Origin: Adiantum capillus-veneris | Taxonomy: Eukaryota; Streptophyta; Polypodiopsida; Polypodiales; Pteridaceae | Direction: 5' to 3' | DNA: 64,000 bases | Assembly (NCBI GenBank): GCA_014529385.2 | Contig: CM043966.1 | Span: 34,995,125-35,059,124 of the forward strand | In this document: piece after piece, positions 45,890 through 57,323 of the stretch | How the letters are laid out: every line of letters starts with the position of its first letter | Position numbering within the stretch: position 1 is the stretch's first letter | Program-made: the position numbers and the translations under genes | The notes under the pieces: model-generated | Told to the model about the DNA's origin: nothing | Databases searched by the model: none | The model's input: only the letters and a program-made list of their open reading frames with translations

Positions 45890-47745
45890 CTAGGCCCCTC
45901 ACTTGTCCAAGCTATGCTCTAATACAATAAAGGGCTTTTGGTTTCAAGATGCACCACTTTCCCAACCTTGATTCCATTAAAGAAGCTAGCTCTACTTAGA
46001 CATTTAATAGCAAGGTCCTGCAGCAGTTCAGATTGAACATTTTCCATGGCAGCTAGGTCCACCACTTATCTAAGCTATGCTCTAATAGAGTAAGGGGGTT
46101 TTGGTTTCAAGATCCACCACTTGTCCAAACTTGATTTGGGAAGCAAGGTCCTATAATAGTTTGCTTTGGACATTCACCATTACAACTAAGTCCACCACTT
46201 CTCCAAGCTATGTTCTAATACACTAAGGAGGTTTTTGTTTCAAGGAGAACCACTTGTACGACTTTGTTTTTGGAAGTAAGGTCTTTACATAGTTCACCTT
46301 GGACCTTGGACATTGGATACTACAACTAAGCCCACCACTTGTCCAAGATATCCTCTATATATAGCCAAAGGGTTTGGGTTTCAAGATTCACCACTTTTCC
46401 AACCTTTCTTCCATTAAAGAAAGGAGGGGCATTATAACTAGGTCCACCACTTGTCCAAGCTATGCTCTGATATAGAAAGGGGATTTTGGTTTCAAGGTCC
46501 ACCACGTGTTCAACCTTGCAAGACTCAAGGGATACTTGGACATTGGAAAGCATAGTCCTATAGTAGTTGATAGGTGGCAGTGGGTATTACAACTAGGTCC
46601 AACCTATGCTCTCATATAGCAAAGAGGCTTTGCTTTCAAGGTCCACCACTTGTCCAACCTTGCTTCCATTAAAGAAATGAGGGGCTACGTAAACATTGGC
46701 AAGCAAGGTAGCAAGGTCCTAAGGTGTTTCACCTTGGATATTGGGCATTATAACTAGGTCCACCACTTGTCCAAGCTATGCTCTGATAAAGAAAGGGGAT
46801 TTTCGTTTCAAGGTCCACCATGTGTTCAACCTTTCTAATATAGAAAGGGGATTTTCGTTTCAAGGTCCACCACGTGTTCAACCTTGAAAGACTCAAGGGA
46901 TACTTGGACATTGGAAAGCATAGTCCTATAGTAGTTGATAGGTGGCAGTGGGTATTAAAACTAGGTCCAACCTATGCTCTAATATAGCAAAGAGGCTTTG
47001 GTTTCAAGGTCCACCACTTGTCCAACCTTACTTCCATTAAAGAAATGAGGGGCTACGTAAACATTGGCAAGCAAGGTAGCAAAGTCCTAAGGTATTTCAC
47101 CTTGGATATTGGGCATTATAACTAGGTCCACCACTTGTCCAAGCTATGCTCTGATATAGAAAGGGGATTTTTGTTTCAAGGTCCACCACGTGTTCAACCT
47201 TGAAAGACTCAAGGGATACTTGGACATTGGAAAGCATAGTCCTATAGTAGTTGATAGGTGGCAGTGGGTATTACAACTAGGTCCAACCTATGCTCTAATA
47301 TAGCAAAGAGTCTTTGGTTTCAAGGTCCACCACTTGTCCAACCTTACTTCCATTAAAGAAATGAGGGGCTACGTAAACATTGGCAAGCAAGGTAGCAAAG
47401 TCCTAAGGTATTTCACCTTGGATATTGGGCATTATAACTAGGTCCACCACTTGTCCAAGCTATGCTCTGATATAGAAAGGGGATTTTTGTTTCAAGGTCC
47501 ACCACATGTTCAACCTTGAAAGACTCAAGGGATACTTGGACATTGGAAAGCATAGTCCTATAGTAGTTGATAGGTGGCAGTGGGTATTACAACTAGGTCC
47601 ACCACTTGTCCAACCTATGCTCTCATATAGCAAAGAGGCTTTGGTTTCAAGGTCCACCACTTGTCCAACCTTGCTTCCATTAATATAGCAAGGAGGATTT
47701 GGTCTCAAGGTTCACCACTTGTCCAACCTATGCAAACCTTTTTCA
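45890..47745 (-). repeat. Minisatellite array 5 with 315-bp higher-order unit
   Basis: The core aaggtccaccacttgtccaa is shared with arrays 1-4, but the spacers differ: tatgctctaatatagcaaagaggctttgg-type segments, a ggtggcagtgggtatta block and a ccattaaagaaatgaggggc block. The higher-order unit is 315 bp (for example 47117 to 47432). One copy is longer by 54 bp through an internal duplication around 46780-46890. The array ends about 75 bp before the acceptor of the transposase-like exon. Confidence 0.9.
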
Positions 47746-47822
47746 TGTTGTAGCATGATTTTTTGTTTAAAGAGTATTTTTCTATAACTATGGATTTAAC
47801 AATGTAATCTTTTTACTTACAG

Positions 47823-50800
47823 GATGGACTTCGAATCTGGGGAGAAAGTACATATGATACTTGACAATGAAATCGTTGGTATTGATTGTGTGTGTAGAAC
47901 AGATCCAGATTCCACTTGTGGTGGTACAAAGATAGGGCTGGGAAATGTCTCCATACTAGTGGAGGAATGCTTGAAGGATGTGGTCCTACCTTTTCCTACA
48001 ATGGATACTTCATCTCTCCAAGGCTCATTATGGAGTGTTGTTCGATGGTCAAAGCTTCTTTTGCAATCTTTTGTATTAAATGGGAACTTAATTGATCCAC
48101 ACGAAAGCTACAATGGTGATGAAGAACATGATCATTCTGATCCTCTAGTTACAGATGCAATACCTATGACAAGCCCAGAATTTGAAGCAATGATTCGAGA
48201 GTCTTGGAGAAATCAGAGGGTCCTTTTAAAAGATGACACAATGATGCAAACCATGAATGAAGGGACCATCTTATATGTATTTCCACATGATTATGTCAAC
48301 TTTCAGGAACTTGGTCCTGATTGTGTGGGTGTGGGTATTGAAAGAGAAAATGCAAGCATTGATGATGTGGTTGAAGTGGGTAGCATCACTTTGCTAAAGT
48401 GGCCCATCAAGCAGACAACAATGTTGAATGGGAGCCCATTACAACGCTTTGTTCCTGTGGATGGCATGCATGCTACATATGAGGATGTATCCAACGATGG
48501 CAATGTTGGAAAAAAACTTGATGGGAGTAATGTTGTCCAGTTGTCAAGGAAGAGACGATACACTTTCATGAACAGGACTCAAAAATCAAAAGCAGCACCA
48601 GCTTCGACTTTTTACCTTTCAAACAAATCAATTCAAAGGGTATCATGCATTGATTGTTGTGCACAAAAATGCTGCCAATTTGCAGATCGTGATATGGTGA
48701 CAAGGTTACGACAACAATTTTGGGGAGAGTCTCAAAAATCACGCACTAATTATGTTTATGATGTTTTTTCTATATGTTATCAGAAAGATGAGAAGTCACG
48801 ATACCAATTCAGGCTAAATGGCTCTATTGTTTGTTGTAGAGCATGGTATGAGCTACATGGAATACCAAAGACATCATTTTATCGATACAAGGAGAACTTT
48901 GAAAATGGTGTGCGCCAATATGTACATGGGAACACATGTACATTGAGAAGGGGACTTCAACATACTAGTTTAGCAAGAGTACTACTAAATGAGTTTGTGG
49001 AAAACAACTCTAAGAAGATGCCACATAGAAGTAGAACACTGCTAGATGGCTCAAGAGAGACTCAATTGGTGATTCCATCAACATACAAACAAGTGGATAT
49101 TTTATGTGAAATCAACACGACACTTGACCAAATGGGCTATGAGAAGAAGCTATCCCAATCTTCTTTTGGTAGAATTTGGAACAAAGAGTACCCACATGTC
49201 ACTTTAACAAAGACGAGTGAGTTCTCTAAGTGCAATATTTGTAGCTCAATCAAGGCAAGGTTAGAAGCTAAACCTTCTCTTGAAGAGAGAGCTCTTCTCT
49301 TGAGGGAGAGAGAAGTTCACATGGCACAACAAAAGAGTTGCAGAAGCCTATATTATGCATGGCGCACGTATTCAGAAACTCAACCACAAAAATATGTATG
49401 CATAATCCATGATAAGATGGATCAAAAGAAGACTGCCATTCCTAGATTACGCATTGTTCCCAAGGGTGTGGATTCAGGATATAATCTGCAGGTGGCATTG
49501 ATTGGCATGATCACTCATGGACATGGAGAAGGTCATTACGGACACTTTGTCTTGAATGGTTTGTGGCCAGCTGATCCAAATCTTACAATTGGCTCAATTG
49601 CTAATTGTTTACATAACCTCGAGAGGATAGATAAGCATCCTCTTGGTGATCTAGTAACAAATGGACTTCCAAGGAGCAATATTTCACTACTACATGCTTT
49701 GAACTCAAGGGATGCTTTGGACTACCATAACTTGAGTGATGGAAAAGAGCCCATTGTGCAGTCGTCAGAAATTGCAGAAGAGGAATTGGGGTCAACATTT
49801 CGCAAATTGCCAGAGAACTTGTTGCTACAATTGGACAATTGTGCAGGGGAAAACAAAAATCGATACTTATTTGCCTATTTGTCAATGCTTGTTGCAAGGG
49901 GTGTTTTCAAAACCATCCAACTGGGATTTTTAATGGTTGGGCATACACATGAGGACATAGACGCCATGTTTAGTAGGTTTTCAGAGAAGTTGAGAGTTAC
50001 ACAAACCTATACTTTGCCACATTTGATGGATACATTACGAAACAGCTCATCTTCATCTCCAGCTCCATTTTTTCTCACAAAGATCCCCGATTTCAAGCAA
50101 TATTGTGATGGCTATCTTTGTGATGGACAAGACATACTTGTTGGACATTCCAAACCGCTTCAGTTCAGGTTCTTTATGCAGGATGAGACACCAATGATGC
50201 AATATAAGGCACATGTAGGTGTATCAAGTTGGAGTGGAAGTATTCGCCTTTGGAAAACAGACACAGAAGGCAAGCCAATGTTACCACATGGAGATCCACC
50301 TCTAGTACAAATGGCGGAGTATGTCAAGGCCCACGAAGAAGTCATTTTGGGACTAAAGAACTATATAAAATTTTGGAAAAATTTAGGGAATGGTTCAAGT
50401 ATTCCGCGATATTATAGACCCGTGATAGATTATTGGAGTAAGGTAATTGAAGAGATTGGAAAAGCAATCATATCAGAGGGAGTCTTGTATGAAATGTTTT
50501 GGCCAAAAACTCAAGAATATTCTCACCTACAAAGCACTACAATGAATTTGCAACAAGGAGCAGAAAGATTCCTAGGCCTTGAAGAGTTGAACGATCATTT
50601 TTGTGGGCCTCAACGAGATAGGCCAAGGGAAGAGTTTGACCCTATGTCTGATGTGCACCAAGGTGACTTTCTTATGCTTGTTCCGAGTGACACAGAAATC
50701 TATCCAGTGTGGCTTGCAATGGCTTTATCTGACATTGATAATGAGCCTACATCACCAAACTACAGAAAACTCTTGATTCAATATTGGGCACCTTGCGCGA

Positions 50801-51051
50801 GAAAAAGTGGGATGACAGATACTCAAGCTTACAGTAATTGTTGGAAGGGTTATTGGGCTGTCAACTATAAGGACCCACAAGTGTGGGAAACTATAGATGC
50901 AATTGTTTGGTCCTGGAGACCCAACAAAGAAGGACCATTTTCTAGAATAAAGATTCCAGAAAGACATGCTCTAAAAGCCAAAGAAGGCCTCACTCGTGCA
51001 CATCAGCCACACTTGGATCAAAGTTCAGATATGGTATCAAATGTGGAGTAG
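47823..51051 (+). CDS. DUF7869-type transposase-like protein, large exon
   Basis: A ttttacttacag acceptor precedes ATG 47824; the frame is open for 1075 codons to TAG 51049, so this is one big, probably last, exon. Residues about 15-85 (G-G-T-K-I-G-L-G-N-V-S-I, V-V-L-P-F-P, W-S-V-V-R-W) resemble the DUF8039-like domain found beside plant transposases. A helix-turn-helix-like block is near 340-365 and a C-x2-C pair near 470. The core has three acidic clusters typical of an RNase H-fold nuclease: H-D-K-M-D (D530, D533), L-Q-L-D-N-C-A-G-E-N-K-N (D671) and G-H-T-H-E-D-I-D (E710, D711, D713). The D-N-C-x-G-x-N-K-N plus G-H-T pair is the signature I associate with DUF7869 proteins. The exon is intact, unlike the retroelements around it. 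Its mobile-element function is inference. Confidence 0.65.
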
Positions 51052-53339
51052 AATTATGTGGAGCTTCTATTGTGACTATACTAGTCAATTTGTAAACAAA
51101 ATCTTTTTTGTATCTTCCTTTGTTTTATGTAATTTATAGTTATTATTCAAATCCATGTGTTGTACATCCTCTTGACTTTTGGTGTTTATCAACACCACAA
51201 TCCTATGAGATTTTCACTTTATTTACTAGCCACACACCTCAATTTTCCCACTTTAAGTGGAAAATTCCCAAATTACATGAATTCGCTTGATTTGGAGATT
51301 CCCATAATGTGAGATTTTTACCAAAATACCTAATATGGTCTTACCTTGTGTAGTGAAAAAAACAGTTGGTTTTGCTGAATTTTTAAAGATCACATGCTCC
51401 CCAAATTTGAAAAGGTGATACAAACAAAAGTTGTAGCTCGTGAGCTGAACTTTCATCTCAAATTTTTTCATATATTTTTGAGCTACGAGCTGTGAGATAT
51501 GATTTTATTGGTGGACCCCAGTTTGCCCATGCTAAGCAGCCACACTCCCTCTTCCACTTTATCATTTTCCTCTTTCACACACACTCCTCCCTCTCCTTCC
51601 CACTCCCAAACCTGCAACGCCCATGTCCTAATTCACCCTCTTCACCATTGTCACTTCTCTCACACCTCCATATCCTTCATCCTCCATTTCTACAGCCTAG
51701 GTGTCCCCCTTTCTCTCTACATATATGTCCATATTACCATACTCTCTTCAGCTTTGTAAAGAACTTCAAAAAATCAGCAAAAATCCAAGGATAACCTCTG
51801 CAAATGAAGGCTTTTATCATGAATTTTCCAAGGTTTGAAGATAACATAGCTTCATCGACACGCGTTACTTCGCCATGCTGACCGCTTCTTCTACCGGTGC
51901 TGTAAAGAGGTGAATGTCAACTTCTCCAAATCTTCAACCTCTCTTTACAAGCTTATCCCTTCTCTAACTTTTGTCATCATATATCTCACTATTTAGTGAA
52001 TGATTTTGTAAATATTTTTTAGTGATAATTATTAACTACTAAGCACTAACCTTATTGTAAAATGCACCCTCTACTAGAGTAGGCACTCCCCAATTATTCA
52101 CTCAATCCTCTCTCCTTTCATCCTCAATAATTCTCTTCCCTTGAGCCCACATCCATGTGACTCAAAGGACAAGAGAGACCCACCCTCATAAAAAAAATTA
52201 AAAATATGCATAATATTTTATTCCTTCAAATAAACTTGATTAGGCCTAATCTTAATCGGGGCTTCTAAAACCTATAAATAGAGCCCTTCTCTCCCTTATA
52301 AATTATCATATGATCACACTACACCACACCATTCTCAACACATAACACACCACTCTTCAAGCCTAGTTGTGTAGAGTGTGTGCATTGTGAGTGCTCTATT
52401 CCATCACTACACATAGGTGCATGGAGAAGCTTGAAGTTAGTTATGCCATCTAGAGGAAAGGAGTGATACTATACTCTGCAATCACACTTGTAGCCTACTC
52501 TTGTCCATAAATAAGATTCATAGTTTTGGGTGCAATTGTATGCTGCAACTACGACTTTTCTCTCTAACTTGATTTGATAAGTTGGCTCATCAAGTGGTTG
52601 AAGGTATATTGTCCTTGAAGTTTATTGTGCCATTTCATGCTTGGTGGTTTGAGGGCTTGTTGAATTGTTTGCCAAAACTTTCAATTGTAAGAGGGTGCTC
52701 GGTGAGAGGGCTCCCGTGACCCTAAGACAATTTGTGTATTGGCAACAAGGTCAAGTTTTGTGTTGTCTCTCTATTTCTCATCAAGCTTTGTGTGCATCTA
52801 GTCTTTAAGGCTAAGAGTGAGTTGCTTAAGTTGATTTTTGCGCTTTACCTCTCTCTGGCGTGGTGAATGTTTGTGTTTGGTGTGTGTGGCTATCTTGCAT
52901 TCCCCTCTCTTTGTGCGTTTGAGTACAAGGAGATATCACGTGCGTCCTAGTTCGCATCTACAACTAGGTGGTGCCCCTTTTCTTGTTTGGTTTCTGGGTG
53001 TGGGTTGTTGTTGTCTCTGATCGTGCTTGCCCCATCCCTATTTGAGCAGCACGGGAGCCTCGAAGGGTGTTTAGAGGCCGCTCTTCTTGTTGCCCGCCCC
53101 GGACCGCCTCACCACTCAACATTTGATCACTATAGACATCCAAAAGAACCTTATTTTGGCATTACAATACTAAAAAACCTTGTGATTATGAGAGCAGGGA
53201 AATTTGTCAATACACAAGTAAGATTTAAAGATCTCCAAGTCAATTGATACAATTGGTCTAAAACCAATGGTGAAGTATAATTAGGTGACAATTGTTATAA
53301 AAAACAATGGGTAGATATCAAGAAAAGCTCAAACACAAA
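51052..53339. other. 3' flank of the transposase-like gene, then LTR-like promoter DNA, no gene
   Basis: No coding sequence is recognised. About 51500-51760 is C/T-rich. A tataaata box at 52273 is followed by a C/A-rich stretch and by a GC-rich segment ending near 53110. That layout resembles an LTR promoter and leader, but I could not find matching ends or a target duplication. Confidence 0.4.
52273..52280 (+). promoter_or_regulatory. Isolated TATA box, possible LTR remnant
   Basis: tataaata precedes gagcccttctctccctt, a good plant promoter context. No gene is identified downstream on the plus strand. Confidence 0.3.
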
Positions 53340-54194
53340 GAATAATATTTGTGCAATTTTTTTTTATTTGCGAGTACACAAAATTTCACAAAATAACCCA
53401 TGTTCGTTCTTAGAGGTATCTTAGAGCCAATGAACTCACACACATCTTTTCTCTCATCAAGTTGCAACAAGTATGGGAGAAACTCTTCTATGAGAACATT
53501 GTCAACCATGTTTTCTTCATCAAACTTTGAAGGACATATGCAATTATTTTTAACACAACATATGTATGGAGTTATCAACAAGAATTTTTCTATCTGGATC
53601 ACATTCAAAGCATGCAGATATTTTTGCCAATGGCTTAAACATAGCTATAACTTGAGGATTATATGGTCTAAATAACTTCATGCCTTCGGGAACATAGTAA
53701 GATTCTTGAGGTCAAACTACAAAAAATGACAAAATCTCCTTTGCAATGATTTGAATCATTCTCAACATCTGGTAAGCATTAGCTTCTCTAGCTGTTTGAC
53801 CAAGTCTCAACATTGAATCTCTTCAATATGGTCTTAAAAAAGTGGATGCACCCTTGTCGTAACAAAATACGCCTTCTTAAATCATATTGAATAAGTTCAT
53901 GAATTGGTGATGGTTGTTGACTCCGTTTCAATAGTAGACCATTCAAGTCTAATATTCATGTCAACGTGGATTTGTTGGGATTTGATGAAACCAAAGTAGT
54001 TACATCAACACCACTCTCTTGCATGTTTTTTACAAATTGAAAGTTTCCACCCATGGCTTCCTTTGATGAAAGATGCAGAAAAGAGGCCTTATTCAATTAT
54101 TCAAGTGAGACCATTGTGGATGCATGTGGAAGGCTCTCATTCTTTGTTGTTGGATTCAAGAATTCCTTATATGTCCCACCCTTAGACCCTGGAT
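53340..54194 (-). pseudogene. Dead copy of the FCP1-like gene A exon
   Basis: On the minus strand the acceptor (ttttttgcttag) at 54195 is followed by sequence matching the gene A exon: the I-L-D-L-N-G-L-L-L-K-R motif near 53950, a block matching its W-S-T-A region, F-E-C-D-P near 53610, and N-M-V-D-N-V-L near 53500. Stops and frameshifts occur throughout (for example after the W-S block), and the SAP-like tail is missing. Because the splice acceptor is copied too, this is a duplicated genomic segment, not a retrocopy. It lies in the same orientation as genes A and B. Confidence 0.82.
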
Positions 54195-55008
54195 CTAAGC
54201 AAAAAACAATGAAAGATCACACAATAGCCTCCTAGAGGATGACATATTTATAAAAAAACTTTTTTGACATGATTATTGACATCCACATAATCATCACTTT
54301 TTCTCAAGCATTACTAATCCATGTCTATTATGCAAGCAAAAAATACTTAGAGGGTAACTCTATTCAAAACCTAAGTATTTAAGTCTATTACATACATATC
54401 AAGGACATGAAAAGACTAAAGCTAGAACCCCATAGTCCTAGATATTTTTAACACTCTCCATTCAATCAGTAATATTAAGTAAGTTTTTTAAGGATGGGTG
54501 CATCTTTGATTCACCATTTGGCCAGTCTAAACAAGTTTTTGGAGGAGAGCAAGGAAATTCTCAATCTACAACCACGCTACCTTAAGTAAGTTTTGGAAGG
54601 GAAAGTTTATCATCCAGTATTCAGCACTTGGGTTTTTTAAAAATATTTAAGAAGGTTTGGTGCATCCTAGATCCACAACTTGGCCATTGTAAACATAGTG
54701 CACAAGGGAGAATGCATCCTAAATCCACCATCTTCCCATTCTATATGATTTGTGCAAGGAAGGATGCATCCTAAATAGAATCAAGGTCATTCTAATGACG
54801 TTTTGAATGGTGGTGTGCATCCTATATATTGAATCAACACAAGTTGTGGAAGACTAGTATACATCTTAGATGTCCAATCTAGAAATCATGGAAGAGTCGA
54901 TGCTAGCTCAAACAAATATTCAATCATAGTTGTTGAAGTGTTCATCCACCCAAGTTCCACCACTTGGCCAATCTAAATGGCTTCCATTAGAGTGAGTGTA
55001 TTCTAGAT
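54195..55008. other. Flank of the FCP1-like pseudogene with decayed satellite-like units, no gene
   Basis: Diverged segments with ggatgcatcctaaatccaccat and ccaccacttggccaatctaaa are reminiscent of the satellite cores. No coding sequence is seen. The right edge is the start of Gypsy-2. Confidence 0.5.
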
Positions 55009-55933
55009 TGTTAGAAGCTGGACACACCCTACGAAAAATGACTGCTCGACGGATTTTTTTTTATAATTATTCATTTATTGAGAAAACCCGACATTTCACC
55101 TTTGTAAATATTGGGGCTTAAAGAAGTTTCCAGATTGTATCCCAATTTTGACATTTAGATTGCGTAGATGGTTAAATTGGAACATTAGGGTTTGAGATTG
55201 TAAGGTATTTATACCACTTTTTGACCTCAATGAAAAACCTTTGTCATTTTAAAAATTTGGAAGTCTGTGAGTGAGCGTACTGTGTACGAGAGAGAGAGAG
55301 TGAGAACTTCATCTTGATGCTACGGGCGCACCGGTGGTCGGAATCGAGTGAGGAGAAGTGCAGCGTGTTGCCCCCAACGAGAGCTACGTCCCAATACCTA
55401 CATTGCACGTGTACGGTCCGGTTTTGCGAGCTCCGTCTACGAGATTCATCTGGTGATTCGGTGAGCATAAGTTGTCCGTTGTTGCATCGCAGCATATCCA
55501 CGCGTTCGCATTCAGTAGAGCTACACATTAGGCACTTTAGTTTTTGAAAAGGATGACCTGCAAATTTTGGCTAGACATCCTACGTGATTTTGCACTGGGT
55601 GTTTTGAGTTGGGGCTTTGGTTCATAGACCTTAGGGAGAGTGACCTAGTAGTGTTAGTAGGGTCTCCTTCAAGTTCTGTGGCGTTTCGAGACCGTTTGAT
55701 GGGTATTTGGCTCTAGAAAGCATTGTAGGAAATCTCTCTTATGCGCTCCTGAAGGCTGTATCTTAGACATTGGGTAGAGACCTCTGTAGGAATTAGTTAG
55801 GAGTCGGTTGAGTGTAGATTGACACCCTATGCTTGCTTCCACGCGCCTGCAGGTCGAGCTTTGTCCTTAGCTGACAAATCTTGTTAGTGAGTTCTCGCTG
55901 TGTTGAGGTCCGTCGCGGCGTATCCGTCCAACA
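55009..55933 (+). repeat. Gypsy-2 probable 5' LTR (925 bp)
   Basis: It starts TGTTAG at 55009 and ends CCAACA two bases before the primer site. The left end is chosen because TGTT mirrors AACA and because satellite-like DNA stops there. A tatttatacc box near 55204 and a GA run near 55287 fit the promoter and R region. Without the 3' LTR the left boundary is provisional. Confidence 0.6.
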
Positions 55934-55934
55934 T

Positions 55935-55952
55935 TGGCGCCGCTATCGGGGA
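55935..55952 (+). promoter_or_regulatory. Gypsy-2 primer-binding site
   Basis: TGGCGCCGCTATCGGGGA resembles the TGGCGCCGTTGCCGGGGA site of plant Athila/Tat-type elements, thought to use aspartate tRNA. Confidence 0.85.
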
Positions 55953-57323
55953 CGAAAACCCTAGGTAGGTGACCGAAACTAGTCCTTGAGGATAGGGATT
56001 CTTTGGCTTGCCAAGAGTCTCGTTTTACATTTAGATAGGATCAGAGGGTGGAGGACTCTTTAGGTCTTAGAGGGAGTCTAGGAAGTGTGTGTCTGGCCTA
56101 GATCTTTCGACTTAGGTAGATTTAGGTAGACTTAGGTAGTTTTTAGTTGATTTGTGGTGTATAGAGTAGGAGTTGGAGTGGTAGAAGAGGTGAGAGGAGA
56201 GCTTGAGAGTCTGGAGAGGCCAGGAAGCAACCAAAACACCATTATCACCATTTCACATGATGAGTAGGAGTAGAGCAAGTAGGACATCATGATTTAGGAT
56301 CTAGAGCACTTCATGCATGTATACTTGCTTGTTAGGTTCATCACAAGGTTAGCATCTTTGACTGAGAAGGGCTAGAACAACTAAAATTGGGGTCGTTTGA
56401 AATCCAAACCAAAATCTAACCATACCACTGGGTTGCTGACATGAAGGGGAAGCTGTGGAACAAGTCTGGGATCAAACATGCCAAAAAGACATCCTACGTG
56501 TAGGATGTCATCTGTGTGATTTTGCACTCCAAACTCAGTTTTGAGCATACCAAAGTGATCAGCACCTTAAGGAGAGTCTGTGCTTTGCATTTTGAAGCCA
56601 TTTTGAGCAAAAAGACATGCTACGTGTAGAATGTCTAAAGCAAGAAATTCAAGCCAAAAACTGACTATAGGCCTAGCAGGGTGTTGTATAGCCCGAGGCA
56701 AGCCTCCTAGTCAATTTTGGTCCAAATTGGGGTTGATTTGACTGATCAGACCAACATCAGGCTATCGGAACAGATTTCTGATCCATTGACTAGCTTATAG
56801 GTGTCCAAATCAAAAAGTAAAAACAGTTGTGGACTCAGCACATCAAGGGGAATCCATAGTGCAAAAATCCAGGCAAAACAGAGTAGGAGGCATCCTACGC
56901 GTAGGATGTCTACTAGGGCTTAGGGAAGAGAAAATTTGACTGAGATTATATAGTGATGTTCCATTTGACTTAACGGTTCCAGGACTTCTTTCAGAAGTGA
57001 ATTTGGACCTTGTTTCACCTTTTGACGGAGCAAAGATAGAATTAAGACTTTTTCAGATAAATTGACCGACATCCAAGGGAAGTACAGTTCCAGATTAGTA
57101 GACCTAATCCAGAACATTAGAAGTGTATAAAATACATTGGTGGTTGAGGTTAACTCTCCAGTTATACCAATCATTACTAAAATCACCTCTAGCGGTTAGA
57201 TGATTTGATTCGATTGCCGAAATTAAACGCTTGTGTATAGGTATATTCAGCGGCGGCAAAGCAAGAAGTTGTGAAGAAACTGATCCTTTGCCAGGTGAGT
57301 GGTTGGATTTGTGTTAAGTTGCA
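55953..57323 (+). other. Gypsy-2 leader with repeated hairpins, no gene
   Basis: This long non-coding leader contains three copies of an inverted repeat built on catcctac/gtaggatg, at 56488-56509, 56614-56635 and 56889-56910; a half-copy lies at about 55574 in the LTR. No ORF of interest is present. Confidence 0.7.

Noticed and set aside
45491-45922. 143-codon plus-strand ORF as a gene
   Set aside because: It has no motif, is adjacent to satellite sequence and its end overlaps a satellite core.
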